In this document: piece after piece, positions 26,521 through 38,485 of the stretch
How positions within the stretch are numbered: the stretch's first letter is position 1
Layout of the letters: every line of letters starts with the position of its first letter
NCBI RefSeq assembly: GCF_000699445.3
Contig: NC_067196.1
Span: 78,730,364-78,794,363 of the forward strand
Direction: 5' to 3'
Length of the DNA stretch: 64,000 nt
Source of the DNA: Schistosoma haematobium
Lineage: Eukaryota > Platyhelminthes > Trematoda > Strigeidida > Schistosomatidae
Translations under genes and position numbers: made by a program
Notes under the pieces: generated by a model
The model's input: the letters and a program-made list of their open reading frames with translations, nothing else
The model's database searches: none
Told to the model about the DNA's origin: nothing

Positions 26521-26522
<2 letters not shown>
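24633..26522. other. intergenic, nothing recognised
   Basis: AT-rich DNA without coding signal or shared repeats. Confidence 0.45.

Positions 26523-26592
<70 letters not shown>
26523..26592. repeat. compound microsatellite (AT)n-(GATA)n
   Basis: About 14 AT units followed by about 10 GATA units without interruption. Likely length-polymorphic. Confidence 0.97.
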
Positions 26593-27064
26593 TGTCAAGT
26601 GACGAGGTATTTTGTAAAAAGCTTGTTGACAAAAGGCTTGAATCCGGGATCTGGAAATCCTGGAGGTTTAGTCACTCAACTAGATCTATTACAACAATTT
26701 AACATTAGACATAACACACCATGGAAACATACCACTTAGGATAAGAGCAATATGACATATCTAACCGATGGAGTCTGAACAATTCTGAAAACTGGAGATC
26801 AAGATCTTGGCTATTTCTTACTGATCGATTAATAGAGCCTATGCATTTTCTTCAAATACCATTCAATAGTAAGATAGATAATTTAAAATCAAAATGTATG
26901 TACAATATGTTGTTTCGAATAGCATATCTAACAATTAATTTTGATGAAATAATTGCAACAAGAGTATACTGAATTCTTAAGCAGGTGATTATTATTATCA
27001 TTATTATTTAAACACATAAACATAGATACAAAAAGACACCAAATAGATATTAGCCACATAAATC

Positions 27065-27700
27065 ATACGATTTGTGTGAGAGCTGGGATACTGCTCGGGT
27101 GCCTAAACCGAAGCATGTGGTTTTCTTAAGGGGCCACACCCCGAGCCTTTGGCCTAAAGGTCTAATCCACAAGGCAGTGGATCAACGTAAGGAGATACAG
27201 TCTCATGGTAGCCGGTAACCAATAATTGGTTCATACGCCATTTGTTTGCTCAGGATCCTGGAGGCCATGTGCACCACTGGTTTGAAATCAGGGTTTTCCA
27301 ATTCCACTAGATGGATCCTCTGAAACCAACCAACCCGGTTGAAGTGCCGGACACCCGCTTTTCGTCTTCGCAAATTCGTAAACAATCCGCCAGCGCACGA
27401 AAAGGCAGCGAACAGGACTTCCCTGGCAGTGGTTGTATGCACGTGGCCATGTGAGAGCATTTCAAGAGGGAGAGTTCACTCTCCCCACTCTCCGTCGTAC
27501 CAGGGCATTTGGGGGCGAGATGTATGGTCACTAGCAGTGGAATCCAAAACGCGCGTTGCGTCTTATTTGGAATTCGTCAACTGGATGTACCTGCATCCCA
27601 GAGTTGATGTTCACTCCGGGACTCAAACCTAGAGGCTGACCAACTGTAATCTTAAACATCAATGGGAAGATTCAAACAAGCAATACAAAATGAATGTAAT
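27065..27700 (+). repeat. GC-richer dispersed repeat, about 0.6 kb
   Basis: Stands out by base composition from its flanks. Its last 170 bp, including CAATGGGAAGATTCAAACAA, recurs at 44,370-44,635. Both strands hold short open frames (such as 27203-27460 minus) but no recognisable domain, so I treat them as chance. I believe this is a high-copy schistosome interspersed repeat; the family name is not known to me. Confidence 0.65.
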
Positions 27701-30190
27701 ATCAATGAGTTATTCAGACTACATAAAAAGTTATTTAGATTCCTAGGTTAGTTTTTCAATTTATTGGAACTCTAATGTAGGAGTTCATATTATTGTCAAG
27801 CACTGGAGTAAAATTAGAATTCACTTAGTCTGGAACATAGACTTTCTGATCACACTAGAGTTAATTAGCTTGGCAACACATTTAGTTGAACCAAACGCAA
27901 AAATTTGCATTAGTTTACAGTAAGAGATATAACTGCATTTAGTATCATTGCCAGTACTTATCCAATAGAAACTCTCCTTTTCACTGGTAAAACTAACTGT
28001 TATATCAATTTATGAAATAACTGATCTAGCCATTATAAATGATATTTTGCACCTCGAAGGTACTAATAAAATATTGAAGGTTAAACATGTATAATAGTAT
28101 AGATGAAAAAATTGGAAACCAGTGTTGTGTATCTCTCTTGTTGGAAAAAAATTGAAATTCCCAAACTAATTTATTTTCTTTCACATTACGGTACTTGTAG
28201 GTAACCTGGAGAAATCTCTCTATCTTACCATATTTTCTATGTGTAAAACATTCAGAACCTCAATAAACCAGTGGTCACATTAGAGATCATTATTACTGGG
28301 TTAAACAGGCTATAATTGACTACCCCACAAGGCCAGGTAAACTAGTCAATCACTGAAAAGTAAACAATTCAATACTAATCAATACTGAAATTCGTTCATC
28401 ATTCAGACACAAGTTTAAACTTTAACAAAGCAGTCTAGTGTATCCATTAAATTTGTTAATCTTTATACGGGAAGCTAAGTATATTAATATTTATTAAATG
28501 AACTTACAATAGCAACATCATTATGTGTGAGGAAAAGTTATATCTAATTCTAACCACACAACCAACATTTAAAGTGTATGATAAACAAGTCAATAAAAGT
28601 GTTTCGCGAGTATATAGAAAAACAGTATAAAATTTATTAATAAACATAAATGAATAGTTATTCAGTAGTAAGTATTTCATACTAATAACATAGAATTTCC
28701 TCTCTCCATACTTTTAAACTGTTCACAGTTTCTCAGCCTTGTGACCAAAAATTTAAGTGAACCAATTGTTTACATATCAATAAGTCAGAAATATATCAGT
28801 TATGAATCACAATAAGAATGTCTAGGAATTTAATAATGACCCTTAATCTGTAGTTATACACAAGTTGACACTGGAAATCGATGCTGAAAGATGGTCGAAC
28901 CATGTTTTTAAATTAGTTGCATTTTTAATCTGCCGATTGTTAAATAAAATTACTTGACTGAAAGACATGGTTATTACCGAGAGACACGGATTTCTTGGAA
29001 TAGATTCTGTTGATAAATGTAAAGTGTTCTATGGTGTTTTAGAATATGACGAACGGGATTTCCAATGATCTGCAAGTATTGGTCCTCCTTTAGGAGTCAC
29101 TATTTTGAACTAACCCTATCTCAATAAACAATTGAATTTTACATTCACCTATTATCCATTTATAAATAGATTCAGTCTTACTTTAATAAATCAATCAAGA
29201 TTACTTTTTCTTATATTTCATTTTTACGAACTTGTAAGTATTCACTGGTGATTTGAACTTCACTATATGTAATCAGGGTAAACATTTTGTTAACTAACAT
29301 TTCATTGACCTCAAAATGAAGCTGTAATGCGTCTCTTTACAGTATGAATTATTTACGACAACATGTATAATGGTGATTGTATCCTTGTGATTCATCATTA
29401 CTCTCTGATCTGACACTTTTGAGAGGTCAAAACACAAGTTAGACCAAATGAATCATTCAAATTTCAACTAGATTTATGAAACGTTTATTCAGTTTAGAAG
29501 ACTTTTTAAGCTCAGTAATGATAATGCTTAAAATTATGTGAATAATCTTTAATGCTTGTCGTAGTAAATAAATCTCCAAAACAAAGTTTTTGTAAGTCTA
29601 CAACAATGATGTTGACTACATTAGTTTTACTGGATACAACCCTAGCTTAAGGAGCTCAGTCAAGTATCCACACCACATCACAATCGGACAGGTCGTGGTG
29701 CTTATCTCCTACGACGACTAGTCAGTTTAAATTGTATACATTCTGACACATCGATCATTATTCAAATATTTCTTCGTATTCATTCATTCTCGACAATTGG
29801 TTTAATTGGCTTCGGTATGTCAAAATAAAAAGTTGTTTCGAACAATAACGTCGCCAAACACTGGGGATTTGTGATACAGTTGTAAAAACAGAAAAAAAGA
29901 GACTAAATTACTTGAGTTTCTTTATTGAAATTTTCATAACCAAAAATATGAGATCTAATAAGAATTATCAAAAGTTCTATGCTGATTCACGTAAAATTAT
30001 TTCTGAAATTTTAGTTATAACTAATTTAGCGGATGATAATAGAAAATAATCAATTTCAAGTCTCAATCAATCATATACAGCACTATTATTATTTATTTAA
30101 TCGGTCCTGGATTCCATTGCTACCTGCCATCCATCTCTATCAATCCAACTCTGTTGATAAATTTGATCTAAACATATTACACTTTGCATC
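27701..30190. other. intergenic, nothing recognised
   Basis: 2.5 kb of AT-rich sequence lacking open frames of note. Confidence 0.45.
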
Positions 30191-30194
30191 GAGG

Positions 30195-30475
30195 TACTAC
30201 AACTAATGGGCAAAATGCAACTTGATTGATAGAACTCGACCAGGACAGAAGAACTAAGTAAACATGATATTAGTTATTACTTCTCAGTAGTCAATCAATT
30301 GTAAATATTTCAGTCTTACAGGTCAGCTAAGGTTAACTCATAACTCCTAGACTGTGCAACGGGGTAACGTGAGTTCAAATCCCACAGATGACATCAAATA
30401 CCTCAAGATTACATGTACTTATTGTTGGCAAATGCCAACTAGAACGAAACCTAGGTCTAGAGATTCCCTTTTATC
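30195..30475 (+). repeat. family 2 tRNA-like/hammerhead element, diverged copy
   Basis: Colinear with the minus-strand copy at 58,042-58,467: ATGCAACTTGATTGATAGAA block, CAATCAATTG, a B box GAGTTCAAATCCC near 30,370, CTCAAGATTACATGTAC, then a decayed hammerhead (GAACGAAACCTAGGTC). The core sequence before stem II is mutated, so cleavage is not expected. Confidence 0.7.
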
Positions 30476-30906
30476 TAATCCCAACGATCTAACAAATAAT
30501 CGTTTAAATGATATCAAAAAATTACAATTAAGTTTTGGAGTGAAATTCAAGACATTAATTGCTTCGCACTTCCATTATTGTATAGTGTTGTTGAAGTGCT
30601 AAATAGTTATCTAGCTGATTTTAATCGAAGTAAAAGGTTATGAATACAAATACATATTTGGTCGTTTAAAAAATAGGACGTAAAGTTTGAATTCGAATGT
30701 TCACAATAAAATTAAATCATATAGTTTTTGGACAAATGTCCATATTTCTAACGAAAATAATTACCAGTAAGCCATGTGTTACATCCAAAATTTCCAAAAA
30801 TTAGTAAAATTGTTTATTATCTGATCAAGAATTCACAGGGATCGCAATAGGGAGAGGGAGAAAGAAACTTATGTGATTCTGAGATCTTGATAATAATAAT
30901 AATAAT

Positions 30907-31127
30907 GCCGGCTCAGTGGTCTAGTTGGTTAAGCGCCTGGTGTGAGACTGATAGGTCCTGGGTTCGGATCTCGTGGGGTGAGGGATCGTGAATGCGCACT
31001 GCTGAGTAGTCCCATACTAGGACGAAACGTCCGTCCAGTGGTTCCAGGTTTTCCATGGTGGTCTAGCTTCAATTGACTCATGATTTCAACCAGTGAAATT
31101 TCTAAAATCTCCACAAACCCCTTCTGA
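30907..31127 (+). repeat. Sm-alpha-like hammerhead SINE
   Basis: Starts GCCGGCTCAG and ends CCCCTTCTGA, sitting in a TAA microsatellite that flanks both sides (a likely insertion target). It contains the tRNA-like head (A box TGGTCTAGTTGG, B box GGTTCGGATCT) and a hammerhead at 30,996-31,040. The core reads CUGAGUA: the invariant G8 is U, which should abolish activity. Confidence 0.88.
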
Positions 31128-34100
31128 TAATAATAATCAAATATTATATCAGTAGTTATTTAATCTGAACTGGTCTTATCTCATAAAATATTTTTTTTAT
31201 TATGCAAATAAAAATATCTGAAAATGGAATATTCTTGACTGGTAATCAGGTATTGAGTTTCATGGATAATTCCCGTGGAAATTTAATACTATTTAGGTGT
31301 TTTTATTTTATCATAATCGTTTCATAGTTCACTCTGTGAAGAACAGAGTTAAGAACCCAAAGGTTACTGATTAAAACTTGGCAATCCCAACAGTTTTATT
31401 CTTCATTTCAATATGGATATTGAGTTCAGCAGATAATCGTTTTCATTTAGATATCATTGAGCAATTAATCGTTTGTCTTAGGTGAACATGACCATGCTAA
31501 GTTGATTTCAAATACTTAATTTAAATCGATTTCGAATTTAAAACAGAAGTTTTTAAATTAAAACTTACATAAGTGATAAGGAATTATATCCGATGTCCTT
31601 GTGTATATTGTTAAATAACTATTTCGATCTACCTATTTGAAAATAAAAGCTAGAAACATATGTACCTTTATGAGACTAAAGAGTTAATAACCCAATCACT
31701 CGTGGAATAATAGTATAGAGAAATAATTCATTGTATCATTGAGAGGAAAACTAAGAAATGAGTTATGAAAGTAACATTATAAAGTTAAATTTTCCGAAGA
31801 TAGTGTAGTGAATGAACTCAAGTGGGGATAACCGATTTGTTATTCAATGAAAACCATACATTAAATACAATATTTGCACGTCTTCCCTCAGTTGTCCTTC
31901 ATATGATTCATCATTCATTCAATTCTGTTATTAAAATTGCTCTCATTTTTTGTTTTCTGCTTTCTCCAATTCAATCTTCTTAATCCTTTTCTGCTAGGCA
32001 TTCCACTTCTGATTGGTGTTACATGCTACTTTTATCTGTCAACATCAGTAGCATACACCACAACAGTAGTAAAAGTTATGTAGACGAAAAACTTTTCATA
32101 TCTATTAACTGTAAGATCCATTTTGAAGGTTTTGTGTATCAAAATCCCTCCATGTATACACTTGTAGTTTGTTTCTATTGATTCCTTTATTTGTACATTT
32201 TGTTAGTCTTTTTGATTCCATTTGAGTTGTTCATATTTGTATTTTATCATAGTTTTTATTTTTCTTACGCCTTTACTAAGTTTCTATGTTTCTCCCTGAA
32301 CTGCATTTTTTTTGTTATACTTGATACTTAGTCTTGGCAGCAGCCATAATTGTTTGTTCCTCCTTTTGATTGTGTTGCTTGTATTGACTGGAATTGTGCA
32401 TTTCTGATTGCGAATTGAAGCACTCTTCCAGAATTGGAATTGTTATCAAGCAACCAAATATTATCATTTGGACGAATCCGTGTGTGGTTTATCCAGACAG
32501 GATAGAATAACATTTATTTGTTGTGATTGGTAATTTTCTCGCATCCTTTATCAACTTCCTTATTTATCGTAATTTAAATTTGATTAATTGAACAATTATT
32601 GTTTGAATAGATGGGTGGTCATTTTCGTATAGGTAACAATGTACATTTAAATTTATGATGAATTTTAGAACCGTCATTTTACCCAATCACTTTTTGGTTT
32701 TAACCGGGTAAAAGCGCGTATCTAACCCACCTCGACAGCTATTCTTCAGTCCAAAACTTAGTTTGGATCTAACATCAACTAATTTCTTCAAATATAACAA
32801 ACATGAAACTTCAAAAAATTAAGAAAATCGTGTTAATATTTTGATACTCGAATGCAATTAGAAAGACTAGCATTTCTAAATCATTTTGATTATATTTGAG
32901 TGGGTTCGAATCTCCTAGTTGTTGATAATAAAGTGCTAGAGTTGATGCTGTCACGAGTTCACTTAATCTGCGAACGAGAACAAAGACTCGGTGACCAAAG
33001 ACCTGCAAGCTAGCTATTTGATGAGTCCCAGCCCCGCTAACTAGAAGGAGAAGTCCAAGCTTGAAATGAGAAAGTATATTCTGCAAACAGCTAGAAACGA
33101 GCGATCACACAGCGATCCACAAACACAATTCAAACGTATATATATCAATTATATGTATATAATCGATATTACCATGGAAGTATTTTTTAAACATTTAATC
33201 GATGATTTAGTCAATCGACTGCCATAGAAATATTTAACATTTAATCAATAAGAATAGTTTAGTTAATTAACAATTATACGGTAAAATATACGTATAGTAT
33301 TGGTTCACAAATGGATCCCAAAAATTACCACTGATTATTCTTATCGGGGCATAACATAAAGACTGCATAAAATTCATGAATTCATACCAATATCAAGGTA
33401 ATTTAGTCAAGATCCAGATATGCTGAGAATTGCTGATTAATCAAAGGTATAAATCGATGAATTTCGACTTAGTATTTTGAAGCTGTTGTTCGATTCCTGG
33501 TAATGAAGTTTTAACCTAGGATGAAACAGCCACCTAGTACTCCCTGTTTCTTGATGACTTTTTAGATGCAACTAGTTCGGAATAAGAATTAACCTTATGT
33601 AAAAAAATAAGCATGAAATCAATCGTATTTGATAAAATAAGATTTATATAAATCTCTACAGGTTCCCCATCTTGAAAGATCAATTGGGTTACTTTTTAAC
33701 TGGATTAGAACTTGGATTTACATCACCCACATAAATATTTCCTTATTGAAGTTTGATTATTATATGGAAAATAATTATATGAAACTAATTGTTGGGTAAA
33801 TTTTTTAACACTCGTTTATCTCACTTCTAACTAAATGTTTTACAAAGTTGTAATAACTATAACATACTGAATTCACTATTCACACCAGGGAATCAAAAAC
33901 TATGTGAATAAAGCAAAGTTATGTAGAAATGTATAAAAATAGAAAATTCGATCTGATGAACTATTCAGTAACCAGATAAAAATGCAAACGAATTTCCAGG
34001 ATTAATTTTCAGTCGTTAAAATGTACACAAACTAAAATAATGATGTCATTTCACTGAAGTTGTTCGGATTTATCATAAAACTGTTTCATTATTTAAATTA

Positions 34101-34524
34101 TTAACACTAGGAGAGAATGAAATAATGTTCATGTTACATCCCATGAAAAGATATAATCTCGTTATAGATATGATTCATAGACAAATTTTATTGCAAATAC
34201 ACACTGCTTGAATATCTAGACTACCTGTTCCTGCTATCTGGATATTTCAACAAGTTATCTTTTTGCTTGTTTGTTTTAACACATCATTATGCCTATTAGT
34301 CTCATAACCTATTCAGATGCGTTTGTGAAAAGCTTGCAACATTTAGTTGTACAAGTTAAAAAAGAGTCCAATCAGAGACATCGTAGTTGTTGGCTATGTG
34401 CATCGAGAAGAATATGCATTATTCTTAAGTCTAGTCCTGAACTGTTAACATCTAACTGGCGACCACTTATTATTTATCGTCAGGATCGATCAAAAAATAA
34501 GAAAAGGAAACCCGCTGAAATAAT
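31128..34524. other. intergenic with degenerate repeats
   Basis: Mostly AT-rich filler. The stretch 32,880-33,120 is more complex and may be an old LTR-like remnant. At 33,480-33,570 a TTCGATTCC B-box-like word followed by GATGAAACAGCC resembles a decayed tRNA/hammerhead element. Neither is firm, and I see no gene. Confidence 0.4.
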
Positions 34525-34590
34525 TTGTGCTGAGAATTCCATATTGTACCAAAAATATAATATTGAATAGAGCTGGTAATAATAATAGAT
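34525..34590 (+). mobile_element. 3' tail of Jockey/CR1-like element
   Basis: Near-identical to the 3' end of the larger element at 49,100-49,150 (GTGCTGAGAATTC, then TTGTACCAAAA and ATATAATATTGAATA) and followed by a short AATAATAAT tail, as there. An extreme 5' truncation; the open frame over it is not a gene. Confidence 0.75.
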
Positions 34591-34599
34591 TTGTTTTAA

Positions 34600-36588
34600 T
34601 TGGATAAAACTATTTTCTGGAAAAATTAGTAATTAGTAGTATGTTAGAGTGTCTGTTTAGAAAATAGATATACTGTTTATCAAGCAGTAACTTTGTGAAT
34701 AGTGACAGTACAATATGAAGTCAAATAATATGAAGGTAAGTGTTAGTTCGAAAGAGCATAATTAAAGTCAACAACCATGTTTTCTGAGTGTTCTATCGAA
34801 CTTCGTGATGTTTTAATAGCATTTTGAATAAATAATTTTAAGTTTAGGTTTATTCAAATGACCATGAAGAGCAGATATGAAATTACACAGATAAGAAAAC
34901 TTCTCAGTAGAACAACAATAAAAAAGTAAACACTCGAAGATGAAATACAACATGGTTCATTAATTTGTATAATGGTTATGTAGATAGCAGCGGATGAAGA
35001 AACCGGAGCTATGCGTACAGAAAAAATGTATTCAACCACTCCTCCTCCCCTGGCCAACATCAAGTCCAATTAATCAATTGTAATCTTAACTACTGAATGA
35101 CCTAATTTGACTATGACCTTTCGTAGTCAATTGCAATTGTCCCTGTTATCTTTATTCATAAATTTTTATATTATTATTATTATCGTTAATCTCCCCTATG
35201 CATGATTCATTCACTTCGCATTCATCCCTCCGTATTACGTCTTAAATATCTTGATAGTTCTAACATGCATAATTAGTTTTTAAGTATCGTTAACCAGGTT
35301 CGAATTGACAATTTTAAATAAATTAAGCACTAGGTGGATCGTTTATGGTGATAAAATAATACATTTGTAATATCTCAATAAGTAGAAAATACAATTCAGC
35401 ATAAATCATCTCTTCAGATAATAAAAAATATTACGGTATTAAGTTAACACAAGTTTAAACAATACAAAGGAATAAATTAGAATAGTTAGTACAATCAAAT
35501 CAGGTTTGATCATGTCAAAGTCATATCATTACGACAAATGTGATCCTGTGTTAGACATTATCATACATATCTTTGTGTAGGTTATTGGGTAATAGACTAA
35601 ATATATTTAGTTGTGGATAAAATATACAAGTTAGTTGAACAGTTAGACCATCTTTTATGCTAGCGGCAGAGGTCTAACACAATTTGAAAGACTTTAGCCA
35701 CTAGCCTTTCTTTATAGTTGAAATTTTTTTGAATTATATTTCTGATCACTATCTAGTGGATGTTGGAAATAGTATGTACCGTTTTCTTTTATAAAACAAG
35801 TAATATACAAAAAAATGCTTTAGTTTAAAACAAGAAAAAGTTCCCTTTTACATTTACACAGAATTATGTCTACACACTACGCTGTGTCAATCTCAGTATT
35901 TTCTATATTGTGGAGTCTTATTATGAAATCTCCACTCGTCCCAAGGAATATATAAATAACATGAAAATGAGTTCTAGATGTCCTGTAGAACTGAAATGCC
36001 TACAAATGAAATCAGTAATAGGAGTCTCTACTATTTCCAACAACCATAAATCGATATTAAAACTATATGAATATCTCATAAATGTTAGACCTTATGAATG
36101 GTTTTGCTCTGTAAAACAGATGAAATATTTGGAGACTGCTTCCTAACTAATCCAAAGCACTCAGAAATGTCCCTGGAATTTCAAACAAATGGATATCATC
36201 CTGATTGATAGCAACAATTTAGTTAAGGGATTTACAAAACAATGTCAATTAATATATAATACACAAGAGCCCATCATTGATATTCAACTATGATAAGTGT
36301 TTTTCAAGATACTTCTTTTAAATTACTTATTACTATAAGAAATAAAAGTTGAATTATGTTGTGTAACAAGATATGGAGCTCTTAATGAGTTATTTTTAAG
36401 ACAAACAAGACATGTAAAGTATGTTTTATTTCTCTCTCATGAAAAGTGGATAATGTAACACATGTTAAGGAAACAATAATAAAGGAGATTTTATTTTAAT
36501 AACAGTATTTTTAAATTAAAATGATATATTTTAGAAAATTTACAACACCGAAAAGAAACTATTGCATACGATAAATAGTGTCGGTATT
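34600..36588. other. intergenic, nothing recognised
   Basis: AT-rich, with only short chance open frames (for example 35910-36146) that show no domain. Confidence 0.45.
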
Positions 36589-36591
36589 TAC

Positions 36592-37013
36592 AGTCGATTG
36601 ATCATTGGATAGTGATCAATGTCATGTATTTCAAGTCCTTCATAGTGCAGATCTAATTCTATCGATCAAGTTGCAATGTGGTCATTAGTCTAGGTGATTC
36701 GACATCTCATGCACTATGTTGAAATGTAAGGTGGTGGTTGAAGATAGTCGACAAGAAACCTTAAACCTAGGTTTCATGCTGTTTAGCACTCGCCCACAAT
36801 ACGTATCTGTGATCTTGGATGAAATGATGTTCCCTGGCTGATTCTATCCCGTGCCACCAAGCTTTACAGCGAGTGACATTTCCACCGAGCTATTCGTGCC
36901 GCGATTTGCCTACTGTAGGACTGAGACGCATTTATAATTGACTGATCACTGTGTAGTTACCAACGTCATGTTTGTCATATCTCTCTTAATGCAGACCAAA
37001 TAATATCTCGTTT
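36592..37013 (-). repeat. family 2 tRNA-like/hammerhead element with terminal direct repeats, older copy
   Basis: Same organisation as 58,042-58,467 and the same strand: an end segment starting at the GATTGATCATTGG block recurs 344 bp later, so the element is one unit plus about 75 bp. The tRNA-like head and hammerhead region are recognisable, but the core CUGACGA has become GUGGGCGA, so it is dead. Its ends match those of the younger copy, which defines the family's boundaries. Confidence 0.78.
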
Positions 37014-37649
37014 TTAAACTTATCCCGCCGACTACCAGTAGAAGTTTATAGTTGCAACCCACTGCTTCAATTATTTCTGCTATCTTCAAAGCATTTGAAG
37101 GCTAGTTGATATTAATGAAATTTGGATGAAAATAGTAAAATAGAAATCTATTGACTGATTCAAATAATTCAACAGGTTTTGTTATAGCACATCTACCTGA
37201 TGTCGAAACGAAAAGTAGCTTTTATAACGGATTGATACTAGTAGAAGGTATTCCTTTTGTTCATTGATTGTCTTCTATATTCAAATGACAAATAAGTATA
37301 AGTTTGTTTTGACCGATATTTCATAGTAAAATGAATTATTTTACTGTTTATTTTCTCTTTGCTAAATTATTCTTGTTTAAACATTGTCTCTTTTTTGTAG
37401 GTTTAATAGACTAGACTACTTGAATGTTTGTATTGAGATACGTGATTTTTCAATCAAAAATTTGTTCCATCACGCCATTTCCAAACATCATTAAATTTCG
37501 TTCAAATAGAGTAATGAATAAAAGTTTATCCGATTTCGTTGTCAATAGAATGAGATGAATTTTTTTTACGGGGAAAATGACTAATAATTTTAACTTCTAA
37601 ATAAACATTTGTTGAGTTTTGAATTAAAACCAACAAAATATGTCCAACT

Positions 37650-37722
37650 AATATCACTGATTGAAATCATGAATCAATTGAAGCTAGACCACAATGGAAA
37701 ACCTGGAAGCACTGGACGGACG
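37650..37722 (-). repeat. Sm-alpha-like SINE fragment, left arm of head-to-head pair
   Basis: The 3' part of the SINE on the minus strand, ending at the ribozyme stem III sequence. It abuts the plus-strand copy that follows and forms an inverted repeat with 37,830-37,900. Confidence 0.85.
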
Positions 37723-37931
37723 TCTAGTTGGTTAAGCGCCTGGCGTGAGACTGATAGGTCCTGGGTTCGGATCTCGTGGGGTGAGGGGTCGTGGATGCGC
37801 ACTGCTGAGGAGTCCCATACTAGGACGAAACGTCCGTCCAGTAGATCTAGGTTTTCCATTGTGGTCTAGCTTCAATTGATTCATGATTTCAATCAGTGAA
37901 AATCCTAAAATCTCCACAAAACCCCTTCTGA
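37723..37931 (+). repeat. Sm-alpha-like hammerhead SINE, right arm of head-to-head pair
   Basis: Begins within the A box (CTAGTTGGTTAAGCGCC), runs through the B box GGTTCGGATCT, an intact-core hammerhead (37,799-37,844) and the conserved tail to CCCCTTCTGA. Confidence 0.88.
37799..37844 (+). ncRNA. type I hammerhead ribozyme, intact core
   Basis: Stem I GCACUG (799-804) pairs with CAGUAG (839-844) over four base pairs. Core CUGAGGA (805-811), stem II GUCC/GGAC around a seven-base loop, GAA (827-829), stem III ACG/CGU with a two-base loop, and a GUC cleavage triplet ending at 37838. All invariant residues are present. The weakened stem I and minimal stem III may limit activity. Confidence 0.75.
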
Positions 37932-38344
37932 CAACTAATATTAGTCAAACAATACATTCTGTTTAGTTCTTAGACAAGGTTACATTAAGTAGATTTAGTT
38001 CAGTGAATTGTAAACATTGCACTATCAACTACTAGTTCCGATTATCGGATTGCCATAATTTCAAGATTGTGTTAATTCCTAGTTATTATCGATTGGTTTC
38101 ATCATTGCTCTTTATACTCCCCTAACACATAAGATATCTTTATGCTAAATGCAAACTTACTAAGAGCTGAACGTTACATTAAATTATTGAACATCATCCT
38201 AATCTAGATTTATTTGTGTACGCCAGTGAACTTGATGCGTTTCACGTTTCATGTAGATAATTCGACTCAGTTTAAAAAGAAACTAAGTTGTAATAAAATT
38301 CGTTGGGTTAAATAAATGACGATCAATACTAGAAAGACCAACTT
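37932..38344. other. intergenic, nothing recognised
   Basis: Short AT-rich spacer between repeats, with no signal. Confidence 0.45.
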
Positions 38345-38485
38345 TACATCTCAACATGGTGCATTCAATGTCAAGTCACCTAGACTAATAGTCACATTGC
38401 AACTTGATCGATAGAATTCGATCTACATTAAGAATGACTTGAAATACATGACATTAGTCAATACGCAGTAATTTGTTCGTGATAG
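38345..38485 (+). repeat. family 2 element fragment
   Basis: Reverse complement of the 36,605-36,725 part of the family 2 copy (TCACCTAGACTAATAGTCAC; CAACTTGATCGATAGAATTC). The tRNA-like head and ribozyme are absent. Confidence 0.65.

Noticed and set aside
26523..26592. Regular repeats suggestive of an array
   Set aside because: Simple (AT)n-(GATA)n microsatellite; no spacer-repeat structure, so not CRISPR-like.
27203..27632. Several overlapping open frames on both strands
   Set aside because: They lie in a GC-richer dispersed repeat; no domain, and composition explains the lack of stops.
34289..34570. 93-aa open frame
   Set aside because: Its end overlaps the 3' UTR of a Jockey/CR1-like element and no domain is visible.
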